DNA of 64,000 nucleotides, taken from Micromonosporaceae bacterium KJ-029. Lineage in GTDB: Bacteria > Actinomycetota > Actinomycetes > Mycobacteriales > Micromonosporaceae. The stretch spans positions 1 through 64,000 of the forward strand of contig BIFP01000016.1 in assembly GCA_005402585.1 (NCBI GenBank), written 5' to 3'. Made by a program: the position numbers and the translations under genes. The notes under the pieces were generated by a model. That model did no database searches. It saw only the letters and a program-made list of their open reading frames with translations, and had not been told where the DNA came from. This document shows positions 1 to 6,870 of this stretch, one piece after another (within the stretch, counting starts at the first letter, position 1; each line of letters opens with the position of its first letter).

Positions 1-1
1 C

Positions 2-70
2 GAGATCCTCACCAAGGTCCGCTGGGTCCACACCGAGGTCCGCAAACTCCTCACCAACAACGACAAGTAA
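2..70 (+). CDS. 3' end of an unidentified gene (runs off left edge)
   Basis: An open frame enters from the left edge and ends at a TAA, giving 22 residues ending KLLTNNDK. It is rich in Lys, Arg and Thr and reads as a genuine C-terminus, but it is too short to identify. Because an accessory island follows, a transposase or other mobile-element gene is one possibility. That is a guess, not a homology call. Confidence 0.35.
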   Translation, partial: EILTKVRWVHTEVRKLLTNNDK

Positions 71-125
71 ACGATCTCAATTACACGACACTAGTTGGAC
101 TCCGCCGTAGGCGGGAATTGCATGC

Positions 126-317
126 GTGGTCGCTACCCGCGCCCGAACCCGAACGATCGCCATGCTCGCCACGGTACCGAGCCGATGCGACATGGCCGCC
201 GTTCCTTGCTGCTATCGGTGGTGCGACTACCTCGCCAGTCGCGGTATGCAGCCGGCGCCGCACGCGGTGCTAGCGACGCCGGACAGGGCCTTAACCGGGA
301 AGGAGCCCGGCTTATGA
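126..317 (+). CDS. small hypothetical ORF, possibly mobile-element cargo
   Basis: A 63-residue frame from a GTG, whose stop overlaps the ATG of the next small ORF by 4 bases (ATGA). It contains several Cys (CC, C) in the middle and no domain I recognise. The overlap with the following frame, which has a good ribosome binding site, is the only support for it being real. The start is uncertain, because no clear Shine-Dalgarno precedes the GTG. Such strings of tiny coupled ORFs are common in actinomycete integrative elements. Confidence 0.25.
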   Translation: MVATRARTRTIAMLATVPSRCDMAAVPCCYRWCDYLASRGMQPAPHAVLATPDRALTGKEPGL

Positions 318-439
318 CCAACGTACCTGCCCATCCTCAATGGTGCGACCGCCAAGAGTGCACCGTGCCCCGAACGGCCCGGCTGGCCCGCACTGCTCGC
401 GGTCAGTGCTGCTGCGGCTGGCCACGGGTGACGCGGTGA
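314..439 (+). CDS. small Cys-rich hypothetical protein (41 aa)
   Basis: A 41-residue ORF starting at an ATG that overlaps the upstream stop (ATGA). It is preceded by a clear AAGGAG about 8 bases upstream. The peptide begins with a PAHPQWCDRQECTV-type motif and ends with a CCCGW cluster. Short proteins with a P-x-H-P-x-WCD start are, from memory, frequent in actinomycetes near mobile elements. Function unknown. From here to the end of the next gene at 640 I see no convincing gene. Confidence 0.4.
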   Translation: MTNVPAHPQWCDRQECTVPRTARLARTARGQCCCGWPRVTR

Positions 440-639
440 GCTCCGGGTGGGTCCAGCCAGAGTCGAGGATTAGCAACCGTGGGCGCTGGCGCAGGTAGAA
501 GATGGTGCACCTGATCCAGGGTCTTGCGAACCCGGACTGGGAGGCGCGGCGACTCCTGAAACATCACGGATAGCGTCGGAATGCCGAGGCAAGTCGCAGC
601 AGTTGAGTGAATAAGGGAGGTCGCGCCGGTCGTCCCAAC

Positions 640-2385
640 CTAATCCTTCCAGTAACGATCATTCATCTTGTCACTTGGTGCGAGGGGTCTTTCTAGAAGG
701 CGAATGCTCGAATGTTGTGCTCGCCATTCATCCAAAGCTTCTCGCTTCTGATTCAGGAGATCGCACTGACGACGGCTTAGATAGAACTCAAGAATCTTCA
801 CACCCTCCCACGCATCATTCACGTCTTCGAGTTCTGGCGGCCGAACGGTGGCCAGTTTAACGTAGCGGTCGACTGCCTCCTCGACAGAACGTCGGCTCAC
901 CCGTGGGCGCAGCCTCGGTAAGATATCTATCACCCCATCAGTACTGAAGGTGACAATTATAGCGGGTGGGCCTCCGGAATCTAGGTAACGAATCGCGTTA
1001 TTAAAACGGCTTCCACGCGAGGGATCTCCTTGCCCTGCGGCACGTCCATCAGCAATGACACCAACTGCATGACATCTCCCTTGAGGGTCCAGCAAGATCG
1101 CGCCATCCATCGCCGTTAGCCGGAGAATTAGTCCCGGATCTAGTTTTACGGGTTCAATCGCCCATGCCTGAGGCGAGAGTCGCTTCGCCTCGGCTGCTGC
1201 ATCAGCCGAAACTACAAGCATCGCGCCGTGATCATTCCGGGACGCCGCCTCAACAAGTTCGAGCAATACAGAAACGTCCGCATCTGGGAGCAGGCGGTCT
1301 AACAAATCTTTAAAGTACTCAACTTCCAGTGGACGCGCTGGGAGTCGAACTATGCCGTCACGCACGCTGAGCAAGGACTTTCCGGAATGCCGCAATTCCC
1401 ATGCGCCGCGCCCCAGCACCGCAACTACGAATGCCTCTTCACGAGAGTAATCATAGCCGTCGGTCAAGCACCCCAACCCATAGACATTGCCATCGTGCAT
1501 GAGTAGCTGCACTTCTGGGCTGCATGCCTCCATGAGCTTTCGAACCGCGCGGGTGTCGTAAATACTGACGGGATCGCGGAGCATCATAGATATTCGCAAA
1601 CCGGAGGTCTCCGGCTTCGCAACTACGATCGAGCCCACCACCGAACGACCCTCATAGGGCAAGGCAGATACACCACTGAACAAAGTGTCATGGTTCTCTG
1701 CAAACATAGAACCGGCACAGAATAATACCGCTCGAACAAATCTCCTTGTCGCCGTTCGAACCACTTCCTGCGCGCTTAGATCAAGAACGCTTAGGCCAGC
1801 TCCAGCATCTGGGATATACAGTGCTTTGGTGGCGCGCTGAAGTATCTCATCGACTATCGCATGAACGAGGGATGGAGTAATCGCGATCCGATCTCGCGCT
1901 CTGGTATTCAGGGTAGGCACAGCATCAAGGGCATCGCGGGCAATACCTAGCGCAATGAAAACCCGGTAGTCGCCGACGCGAACAGGCAAACCTACAAAAA
2001 ACCTCTGTCGCTTACCTGTGGCGCCCGAATTGAGGACCTCGGCAATAGCGTCGGCCTGCATCTCGCGCTTAAGTCGTCGATGATAGGTCTCGTGCATGGC
2101 CTGGTCGGAATGAAAGGTGTTTCTTTCAGGATGCTGTTCATACAGGTCGCCCGCGCGAGCGGTGATGCTCGCGAAGTCTAATGGACGGTAAGGCCCCTTT
2201 TCAGGCTCAATGCAGACGCTGTACTGATGCTGTCCTGCAACCTGAAGGCCAACAATGAAGACGGAGGGTGCGACATCGAAGCCGACTTCATCGAACGCCC
2301 GCTTAGCTTCAATCTTGAGGCTAAGTCGAAAAAGATGTTGGTAGCCCCACATGAACTGTTCTATCACCCATCGATCGCCTTTCAC
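640..2385 (-). CDS. DAC (DisA-like nucleotide cyclase) domain protein, third gene of CBASS operon
   Basis: A 581-residue soluble protein. The last ~200 residues look like a diadenylate cyclase (DAC/DisA_N) fold. There is a GAMLVVS strand at ~387-393, a DGAILLD motif at 427-433 that matches the DGA active-site motif, an AVGVIADG strand at ~440-447, then GSRFNNAIRY at 458-467 where DisA has its RHR motif, and a final AIIVTFSTDGVI pair of strands. DGA is kept, but RHR is replaced by SRFNN, so catalysis is uncertain. The first ~370 residues are unassigned and could be a sensor module like those reported N-terminal to DAC domains in conflict systems. It starts 5 bases after the Cap15-like gene stop, so it is co-transcribed. 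Base composition is AT-richer than the chromosome. Alternative: an inactive nucleotide-binding sensor rather than a cyclase. Confidence 0.7.
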   Translation of the reverse strand: MKGDRWVIEQFMWGYQHLFRLSLKIEAKRAFDEVGFDVAPSVFIVGLQVAGQHQYSVCIEPEKGPYRPLDFASITARAGDLYEQHPERNTFHSDQAMHETYHRRLKREMQADAIAEVLNSGATGKRQRFFVGLPVRVGDYRVFIALGIARDALDAVPTLNTRARDRIAITPSLVHAIVDEILQRATKALYIPDAGAGLSVLDLSAQEVVRTATRRFVRAVLFCAGSMFAENHDTLFSGVSALPYEGRSVVGSIVVAKPETSGLRISMMLRDPVSIYDTRAVRKLMEACSPEVQLLMHDGNVYGLGCLTDGYDYSREEAFVVAVLGRGAWELRHSGKSLLSVRDGIVRLPARPLEVEYFKDLLDRLLPDADVSVLLELVEAASRNDHGAMLVVSADAAAEAKRLSPQAWAIEPVKLDPGLILRLTAMDGAILLDPQGRCHAVGVIADGRAAGQGDPSRGSRFNNAIRYLDSGGPPAIIVTFSTDGVIDILPRLRPRVSRRSVEEAVDRYVKLATVRPPELEDVNDAWEGVKILEFYLSRRQCDLLNQKREALDEWRAQHSSIRLLERPLAPSDKMNDRYWKD

Positions 2386-2390
2386 CCCGT

Positions 2391-3059
2391 CTACCCTTTC
2401 TCGCGAGCGGAACCAAACGGGGCTGGCGAAACGAAGTCGGTGGCATCTAAACTAGCACTGGCGCTACCATACATTCGAGGGCTCCATTCGGCGAAATGTA
2501 ACTCGCCCTGAGTTAGTCGATCAGTGAAGTACTCGCCTGAGAGTTCGTCGCCATCCACGCCCCCTACGTTCAGCTCACACACTCCACAATGCTTTGGGCT
2601 TCGATGCCGAACGCTAGGTCGCGGTGTATTCTCATACAGCCAGGTAAGACGCCAGCGCCCATCGGGCAACCGAACAAGCTGCGCGTTCCGAGAAACGGAA
2701 GATGACTCTTTCGTGAATAAGGTGATAGTAACAGTAGTTGCTGTTTGATCTATACGGATAACGGTAGGTATTGGATCAATCGCACTTCCGTCTTCCCTGA
2801 TGTAGGAAGACTTGAGCGTGCCGCGCCAGGTCCCGGTGAGCATTGGAACTCCGGTGAAGCGCCTGACAATCGGCCATCGCCAAACGTAGCGGTCGTAGGC
2901 AAGAAAGGCGATGGTAACAACCGCTCCACCGATCGAGTACAGTTTAAGAGGGGTAGGCGAAAGTGCTGCACCCGTGAGAAGTGCCAGGGCCAGCCAAACT
3001 AAGGCAACCAAACCTACAGCAACCTGCAACCGCGCCCTGCTCACTGTTGCGAACCCCAC
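2391..3059 (-). CDS. Cap15-like CBASS effector (2TM + beta-barrel)
   Basis: A 222-residue membrane protein. Two hydrophobic helices lie at ~11-31 and ~40-58. They are followed by a beta-rich soluble domain that opens with LTGTWRGTLKSSY and contains strand-forming stretches such as TVTITLF and WRLTWLYENT. This is the layout of Cap15, the SMODS-associated two-TM beta-strand effector, which senses a cyclic nucleotide and disrupts the inner membrane. The gene lies 9 bases after the CD-NTase stop and 5 bases before the DAC gene. The GTG start at 3059 has only a weak ribosome binding site; a second GTG five codons in is an alternative. Family assignment is by architecture and neighbourhood. Confidence 0.8.
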   Translation of the reverse strand: MGFATVSRARLQVAVGLVALVWLALALLTGAALSPTPLKLYSIGGAVVTIAFLAYDRYVWRWPIVRRFTGVPMLTGTWRGTLKSSYIREDGSAIDPIPTVIRIDQTATTVTITLFTKESSSVSRNAQLVRLPDGRWRLTWLYENTPRPSVRHRSPKHCGVCELNVGGVDGDELSGEYFTDRLTQGELHFAEWSPRMYGSASASLDATDFVSPAPFGSAREKG

Positions 3060-3068
3060 AAGGCTTGG

Positions 3069-3986
3069 TCATGCATCTTCTAACCCGAGGAAATTCCAAG
3101 CCTTGTACGAGAAATTCCGCACGTCCTGAACGGACCATTTCTGGCCATCGCCGAAGAGTTTTTTAATCCCGTTTGGCTCATACCAGCTAGCTGCCGCTCC
3201 ACCACTATCCGAGTTTGCCCAGAGAAAGTACAGGACGGCCTTTAGGTCTGCCGTGAGCGGCGTCAGTCCTCCGTGTCCGTACTTGTCATCCGGCACACAG
3301 TACGCCATGCATTCCATAAAGTAGCTCGGCAGTTTAGCTATCTCGCCCGCCGCCGCCATGTCATTCTCGATGCGCTTCAAGATTCGAGCAGCAAACTTGT
3401 ACCGCCCACCCGTTCGCTTATTCTTCGCCACACCGTTCGTGTACTGCTGTTCGGGATAGTTGACAACCCAGGACCCATCCTTACGGCATGTCGTTGTACC
3501 CAGGTGGTAGGCAACCCGTCCGTATTCGTTGTAGTAGTACTGGCGATGTTCGTATGAAGGAACAGCGTCGGCACTCACACGGCTCGAATTTTCAACAATT
3601 GAGATGGCGGTGTTGCCCGTGGTGTCGCAGTCTGAGGCGGTGAACGAATCACACAACGCCTTTTCGAGTTCCTGGCGAAAGGCCGTACCACTCAAATGAG
3701 GTATGGTAATCGGCGTGCGGACCGGCTTATCCGCGTCTCGAAGGGCTGAGTCGTTGTAGTAATGAAACCCTTGATGTATAACTGCGATATCCACATCGCT
3801 GTCAAGTCGGACATTAGTGTTGTTCGCGTAGGATCCCTTCGGCAGAAACCTGAAGGAGATTCCCGAAAAGCCGTGCCAGTCCCGCACCGCCTCTTTCACA
3901 AGATATTCGGCACGATCTTGCTTTTGCCGCTCATGCCTGCTAGAGGGCTCCTTGTAACGCCCGAGTCTTTCTTCGAGTTCAGTCAT
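3069..3986 (-). CDS. CD-NTase (cGAS/DncV-like nucleotidyltransferase) of CBASS
   Basis: A 305-residue nucleotidyltransferase, about the normal length for the family. The polymerase-beta-like active site is visible. A GS at 51-52 inside FLPKGSYANNT is followed by DSDVD (62-66) supplying two catalytic carboxylates, and the third is probably D140 in SADAVPSYE. In CBASS such enzymes make cyclic di- or trinucleotides when phage is sensed, and the product activates the co-encoded effector. It is the first gene of the operon. The ATG is preceded by GAGGAAG. No HORMA, TRIP13, Cap2 or Cap3 ancillary genes are seen, so the minimal form would be a type I system. The product nucleotide cannot be read from sequence. 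Confidence 0.9.
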   Translation of the reverse strand: MTELEERLGRYKEPSSRHERQKQDRAEYLVKEAVRDWHGFSGISFRFLPKGSYANNTNVRLDSDVDIAVIHQGFHYYNDSALRDADKPVRTPITIPHLSGTAFRQELEKALCDSFTASDCDTTGNTAISIVENSSRVSADAVPSYEHRQYYYNEYGRVAYHLGTTTCRKDGSWVVNYPEQQYTNGVAKNKRTGGRYKFAARILKRIENDMAAAGEIAKLPSYFMECMAYCVPDDKYGHGGLTPLTADLKAVLYFLWANSDSGGAAASWYEPNGIKKLFGDGQKWSVQDVRNFSYKAWNFLGLEDA

Positions 3987-3996
3987 AGTGCTTCCT

Positions 3997-4010
3997 CGCG
4001 CATTTGCGCG
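3997..4010. promoter_or_regulatory. palindrome in the CBASS leader (possible operator)
   Basis: CGCGCA-TT-TGCGCG, a perfect 6-bp inverted repeat. It lies between the predicted -10 and the Shine-Dalgarno of the CD-NTase gene, where a repressor could block transcription or a small hairpin could limit translation. The role is inferred from position only. Confidence 0.35.
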
Positions 4011-4021
4011 ATATTCCCCCT

Positions 4022-4051
4022 CTAGTATGTGCTTTTTTGCTTGCCAGTCAA
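4022..4051 (-). promoter_or_regulatory. predicted sigma70-type promoter of the CBASS operon
   Basis: On the minus strand TTGACT (4051-4046) and TACTAG (4027-4022) are separated by 18 bases with an A-run in the spacer. They lie 36 bases upstream of the CD-NTase ATG. This is close to the housekeeping consensus and unusually AT-rich for this genome. It is a prediction only. Confidence 0.45.
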
Positions 4052-4234
4052 GATCAAACTTCGCCGCTGAGCAGCCAGGTGTTGGGCGACGGTAGTCAGG
4101 ATGTCTTGTGTGAGCAAGTTGATCGTTCTGTCTCTACGGTAAGACGGCTTGTTTGGTTCTGGCATAGCCAGATTTGACCGATATAGAAGATTCCGCGATC
4201 CGTACCCGCTGAGGCTCGGCGCCGTCTTCGCTAG

Positions 4235-4855
4235 CTGAAGGCCAACAACTGCCGCCGGGGCGGGATCCGCCTTCACGCCGTCGAGGATGGGATGGCCCGG
4301 TTCTACCGGACGTTTGAGCCAGCCCCGGAGATGATCGTGGAGTTGCGCAACACCGTAGTGACAGAGTTCGAGGCTCAGCGCGTCGACGCCGAGGCGAACG
4401 CCGAGCGCGCCAAAAAGCGCCTGGCTCGGCTCAAGGACGAGCGATCAAAGCTCATGCAGGCCCACTACGCAGGCGCGGTGCCAGTCGATCTTCTCAAGAC
4501 CGAGATGGACCGGCTCACCCGCGCTCTGGCCGAAGCAGAGACCGAGATCGCCAAGGCAAGGTCAAGCCTGGAGCAGGTGACCCAGACCCTGGAGAACGCC
4601 CTGCTGGTTGCAGGCCGCTGTCAGCGTCACTACGCCGCAGCTCCCCCGCCGATCCGGCGCCAGATCAACCAGGGGTTCTTCAAGAAGCTCTACCTGGACC
4701 AGGACGGGACCGTCGAGCGATACGAGCTGACAGAGCCGTTCCGGCAGCTTTTCGGCCCTGCGCCGACACAGGTGTCAGCAGCCGGGCAGCAAGTCGATGA
4801 TGACGCCGCCTCGACGACGACATCGCCAGACGACAAATTTGATCTACAAAAACAC
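4235..4855 (+). pseudogene. C-terminal remnant of a large serine recombinase/integrase
   Basis: An open frame begins after an in-frame TAG with the end of a zinc-ribbon-like segment (NNCRRGG), then AVEDGMARFY, a strongly charged coiled coil (~120 residues of E/A/K/R heptads), and a QINQGFFKKLYLDQDG-type segment. That is the usual C-terminal half of phage or ICE serine integrases. The resolvase catalytic domain and most of the zinc ribbon are missing. At the other end the frame does not stop: it runs on through the tRNA-Val terminator and the antisense of tRNA-Val into tRNA-Gly. So both ends are broken. It probably marks one edge of the integrated island carrying the CBASS genes. Confidence 0.75.
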
Positions 4856-4891
4856 ACCAGACCGGACGTGGATCTTGTCCGATCTGGTGTG
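4848..4891 (-). terminator. intrinsic terminator of the tRNA-Gly/tRNA-Val unit
   Basis: Arms 4853-4867 and 4877-4891 pair over 15 bases with one mismatch. On the minus strand the hairpin is followed by TTTTT (4852-4848), a classical rho-independent terminator just after the tRNA-Val gene. Confidence 0.8.
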
Positions 4892-4904
4892 AATCAGCGA
4901 TACA

Positions 4905-4979
4905 TGGTGGGCGATACTGGGTTTGAACCAGTGACCTCTTCCGTGTCAAGGAAGCGCGCTCCCACTGCGCCAATCGCCC
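4905..4979 (-). tRNA. tRNA-Val(GAC), copy 1
   Basis: The minus strand folds as a complete 75-nt tRNA with encoded CCA. The acceptor is GGGCGAT/ATCGCCC, the anticodon stem CTTCC/GGAAG has loop TTGACAC giving anticodon GAC, and the T arm is ACTGG-TTCAAAC-CCAGT. It is identical to the copy at 5624-5698. The serine recombinase remnant abuts it, so this tRNA is the likely integration landmark of the island. Confidence 0.95.
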
Positions 4980-5018
4980 GTGGTGACCGCCGGCACCCGT
5001 GGGTGCGGAGGAACCGCG

Positions 5019-5091
5019 AGCGGACGACGGGATTCGAACCCGCGACCCTCACCTTGGCAAGGTGATGCGCTACCAGCTGCGCTACGTCCGC
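5019..5091 (-). tRNA. tRNA-Gly(GCC), copy 1
   Basis: A 73-nt tRNA with no encoded CCA. The acceptor is GCGGACG/CGTCCGC, the anticodon loop TTGCCAA gives GCC, and the T loop is TTCGAAT. It is identical to the copy at 5815-5887. Transcribed toward tRNA-Val copy 1, 39 bases away. Confidence 0.95.
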
Positions 5092-5241
5092 CTGTCCCGA
5101 TACCGCTGGGGACGGGCCAACTCTACCCGATGACAAGATCGCCCGATCGGCGCCCCCGATGCCGGGGGTGATTGCGCAGATCACCACCGGGGTACAGAGC
5201 ACCCCGACAGCACACCGCATCCCTGGGCAAAGGAGGCTGTC

Positions 5242-5481
5242 ATGGGTATCGGCACCAGCATTTTCCTGCTCGCGGTCGGCGCCATCCTCACCTTCGCGAT
5301 CGACGCCAGCATCGGCGGCCTCGACCTGGACGTGGTCGGGTGGATCCTGATGGCCGCCGGCGTACTCGGTCTGATCATGACCACTCTCGTCTGGGGGCGC
5401 CGCCGCCAGGTGGTCACCACGGAGGAGCCGGTGGAGTACCGCCGGGTCGAGGAACGCCGGGATGTCGCACCGCCGCTGTGA
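5242..5481 (+). CDS. DUF6458-type small membrane protein
   Basis: A 79-residue protein with an excellent AAAGGAGG seven bases before the ATG. It has an N-terminal hydrophobic helix (IGTSIFLLAVGAILTFAI), a short loop rich in Asp and Gly (SIGGLDLDVVG), a second helix (WILMAAGVLGLIMTTLVW) and then a charged cytoplasmic tail (GRRRQVV...). This two-TM hairpin with an acidic loop fits the small actinobacterial DUF6458 proteins, whose role is unknown. It lies alone between two tRNA groups, opposite in direction, and is closed by its own hairpin. Confidence 0.85.
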   Translation: MGIGTSIFLLAVGAILTFAIDASIGGLDLDVVGWILMAAGVLGLIMTTLVWGRRRQVVTTEEPVEYRRVEERRDVAPPL

Positions 5482-5515
5482 CGTCCGACGGAGCTGATCG
5501 GTCGCTCGATCCATA

Positions 5516-5556
5516 CCGGCGGTGGCGGCACCGTGGATGGTCGCCGCCACCGCCGG
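5516..5556 (+). terminator. hairpin terminator after the DUF6458-type gene
   Basis: A perfect 14-bp inverted repeat (5516-5529 with 5543-5556) 35 bases after the stop. It has no T-run, which is common for actinomycete terminators. Confidence 0.6.
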
Positions 5557-5570
5557 ATGCCGGTTAAGCA

Positions 5571-5606
5571 GAAGACCCGTTACCGGATGTCCGGTAACGG
5601 GTCTTC
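5571..5606 (-). terminator. terminator of the tRNA-Gly/Cys/Val unit
   Basis: A perfect 17-bp inverted repeat (5571-5587 with 5590-5606), starting 17 bases downstream of tRNA-Val copy 2 in the minus direction. It can also serve the converging plus-strand gene. Confidence 0.75.
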
Positions 5607-5623
5607 GTGTCGGTTGTTCAGCC

Positions 5624-5698
5624 TGGTGGGCGATACTGGGTTTGAACCAGTGACCTCTTCCGTGTCAAGGAAGCGCGCTCCCACTGCGCCAATCGCCC
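5624..5698 (-). tRNA. tRNA-Val(GAC), copy 2
   Basis: A 75-nt tRNA with encoded CCA, anticodon GAC and base-for-base the same as the gene at 4905-4979. It is the last gene of the Gly-Cys-Val transcript. Confidence 0.95.
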
Positions 5699-5709
5699 TA
5701 GTTGTTGCG

Positions 5710-5780
5710 AGGTGGGGACGGGATTTGAACCCGCGTACACGGCTTTGCAGGCCGTTGCCTCGCCTCTCGGCCACCCCACC
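5710..5780 (-). tRNA. tRNA-Cys(GCA)
   Basis: A 71-nt tRNA with no encoded CCA. The acceptor is GGTGGGG/CCCCACC and the anticodon loop CTGCAAA gives GCA. It lies 11 bases upstream of tRNA-Val copy 2 in the transcript. Confidence 0.95.
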
Positions 5781-5814
5781 GAGGTTGCCCCCGTCACGCG
5801 TGGCGGCAGCTCCG

Positions 5815-5887
5815 AGCGGACGACGGGATTCGAACCCGCGACCCTCACCTTGGCAAGGTGATGCGCTACCAGCTGCGCTACGTCCGC
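5815..5887 (-). tRNA. tRNA-Gly(GCC), copy 2
   Basis: A 73-nt tRNA with anticodon GCC, identical to the gene at 5019-5091. First gene of the Gly-Cys-Val cluster. The 291 bases beyond it, up to 6178, hold no gene that I can support. Confidence 0.95.
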
Positions 5888-6178
5888 ACGCCCCCGAGTG
5901 TTCCCCGGTGACGGATGAGAACTTTAGCCGAGCGATGGAACGGTTGCCAAATCGGGTCCCGTTCCGGCGCGTCCGAAATCCCCTCCCCAAGGCTTCCAGG
6001 AGACTGGATCACTTGCCGCCGGCCATTCGCCCCGAGGGGCGGGCGACCACCGGTCACAGCGGCCGTGAGCAGGCCAAACGTGAGACTTGCCGGCCGTGGC
6101 AACTGTCCGGCTTCCGACTGTCGCAAGCCAGATCAACCGGGTTTTGGTGACCGACTGTGTCCGTTTCGATGGGCTACG

Positions 6179-6790
6179 GTGACGGGCGTGACGAGACGTG
6201 CGGCCGAGATCCGCCTGGATGCCCTGCTGCGCACCGCATGTGACGTGATCGTGCAGCGCGGGCTGGCGAACACCCGTACGGCGGACGTGGCGCAGGCCGC
6301 GGGCGTGAGCCAGGCGCTGGTCTTCTACCACTTCGCCACGAAGGAACGGCTGCTCGCCCAGGCCTTCGCGTACGCCGTCGAGCGGGATCTGGCCCGGCTG
6401 GACGCGGTGACCCGGTCCAGCGCCCCACCGCTGACCAAACTCCGGCGGATCCTGCGGCTCTACACCCCCGCCGGCCGCCCCACCTCATGGTCGATGTGGA
6501 TCGACGGCTGGTCGGAGTCGCTGCGTACCCCCGAGTTGGAGAAGGTCTCCCGCAAGCTGGACCTGCGCTGGCGGCAGGATCTCGCCATGGTGATCTCCGA
6601 CGGGGTCAGCGACGGCGTCTTCGAATGCGCGGACCCGGCGGGCGCGGCCTGGCGGATCAGCGCGGTGATGGACGGCCTGGCGGTGCAACTCGCGGTGCAC
6701 GATCGGGTGATCTCCCGCCGGCAGTTCGCCGAGTGGGTACGCCTGGTCACCGCCCGCGAGTTGGGGCTCGACCCAGCGCAGCTCGACTGA
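6179..6790 (+). CDS. TetR-family transcriptional regulator
   Basis: About 203 residues from GTG 6179; a second in-frame GTG at 6188 is equally possible. The N-terminal TetR helix-turn-helix is plain, with TRTADVAQAAGVSQALVFYHF (~residues 35-55) followed by ATKERLLAQAFAYAVERDL. The C-terminal ligand domain contains the WSMWIDGWSESLRTPEL stretch typical of BetI/TetR_C-type regulators. No operon partner is obvious; the next gene starts 80 bases downstream in the same direction. Ligand and targets are unknown. Confidence 0.85.
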   Translation: MTGVTRRAAEIRLDALLRTACDVIVQRGLANTRTADVAQAAGVSQALVFYHFATKERLLAQAFAYAVERDLARLDAVTRSSAPPLTKLRRILRLYTPAGRPTSWSMWIDGWSESLRTPELEKVSRKLDLRWRQDLAMVISDGVSDGVFECADPAGAAWRISAVMDGLAVQLAVHDRVISRRQFAEWVRLVTARELGLDPAQLD

Positions 6791-6870
6791 ACGCCGCCAC
6801 CGGCGGCGACCAGGCGGCACCGTCGGGCGAACCGGCCGCCACCCGGTCCTCGGACGGCCACAATGACGGC

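Noticed and set aside
3069..3986. Alternative reading as an ordinary nucleotidyltransferase or toxin-antitoxin MNT/HEPN pair
   Set aside because: The protein is 305 aa with a full GS-DxD-D layout and lies with a Cap15-like effector; no HEPN partner is present.
4022..4276. 84-residue minus-strand frame between CBASS and the recombinase remnant
   Set aside because: It has no start context and overlaps both the predicted CBASS promoter and the recombinase remnant; composition does not look coding.
4680..5990. Short frames ending in DTGFEPVTSS or EGRGFESRRP-type peptides
   Set aside because: These are translations of tRNA genes on either strand, a well-known false-protein source.
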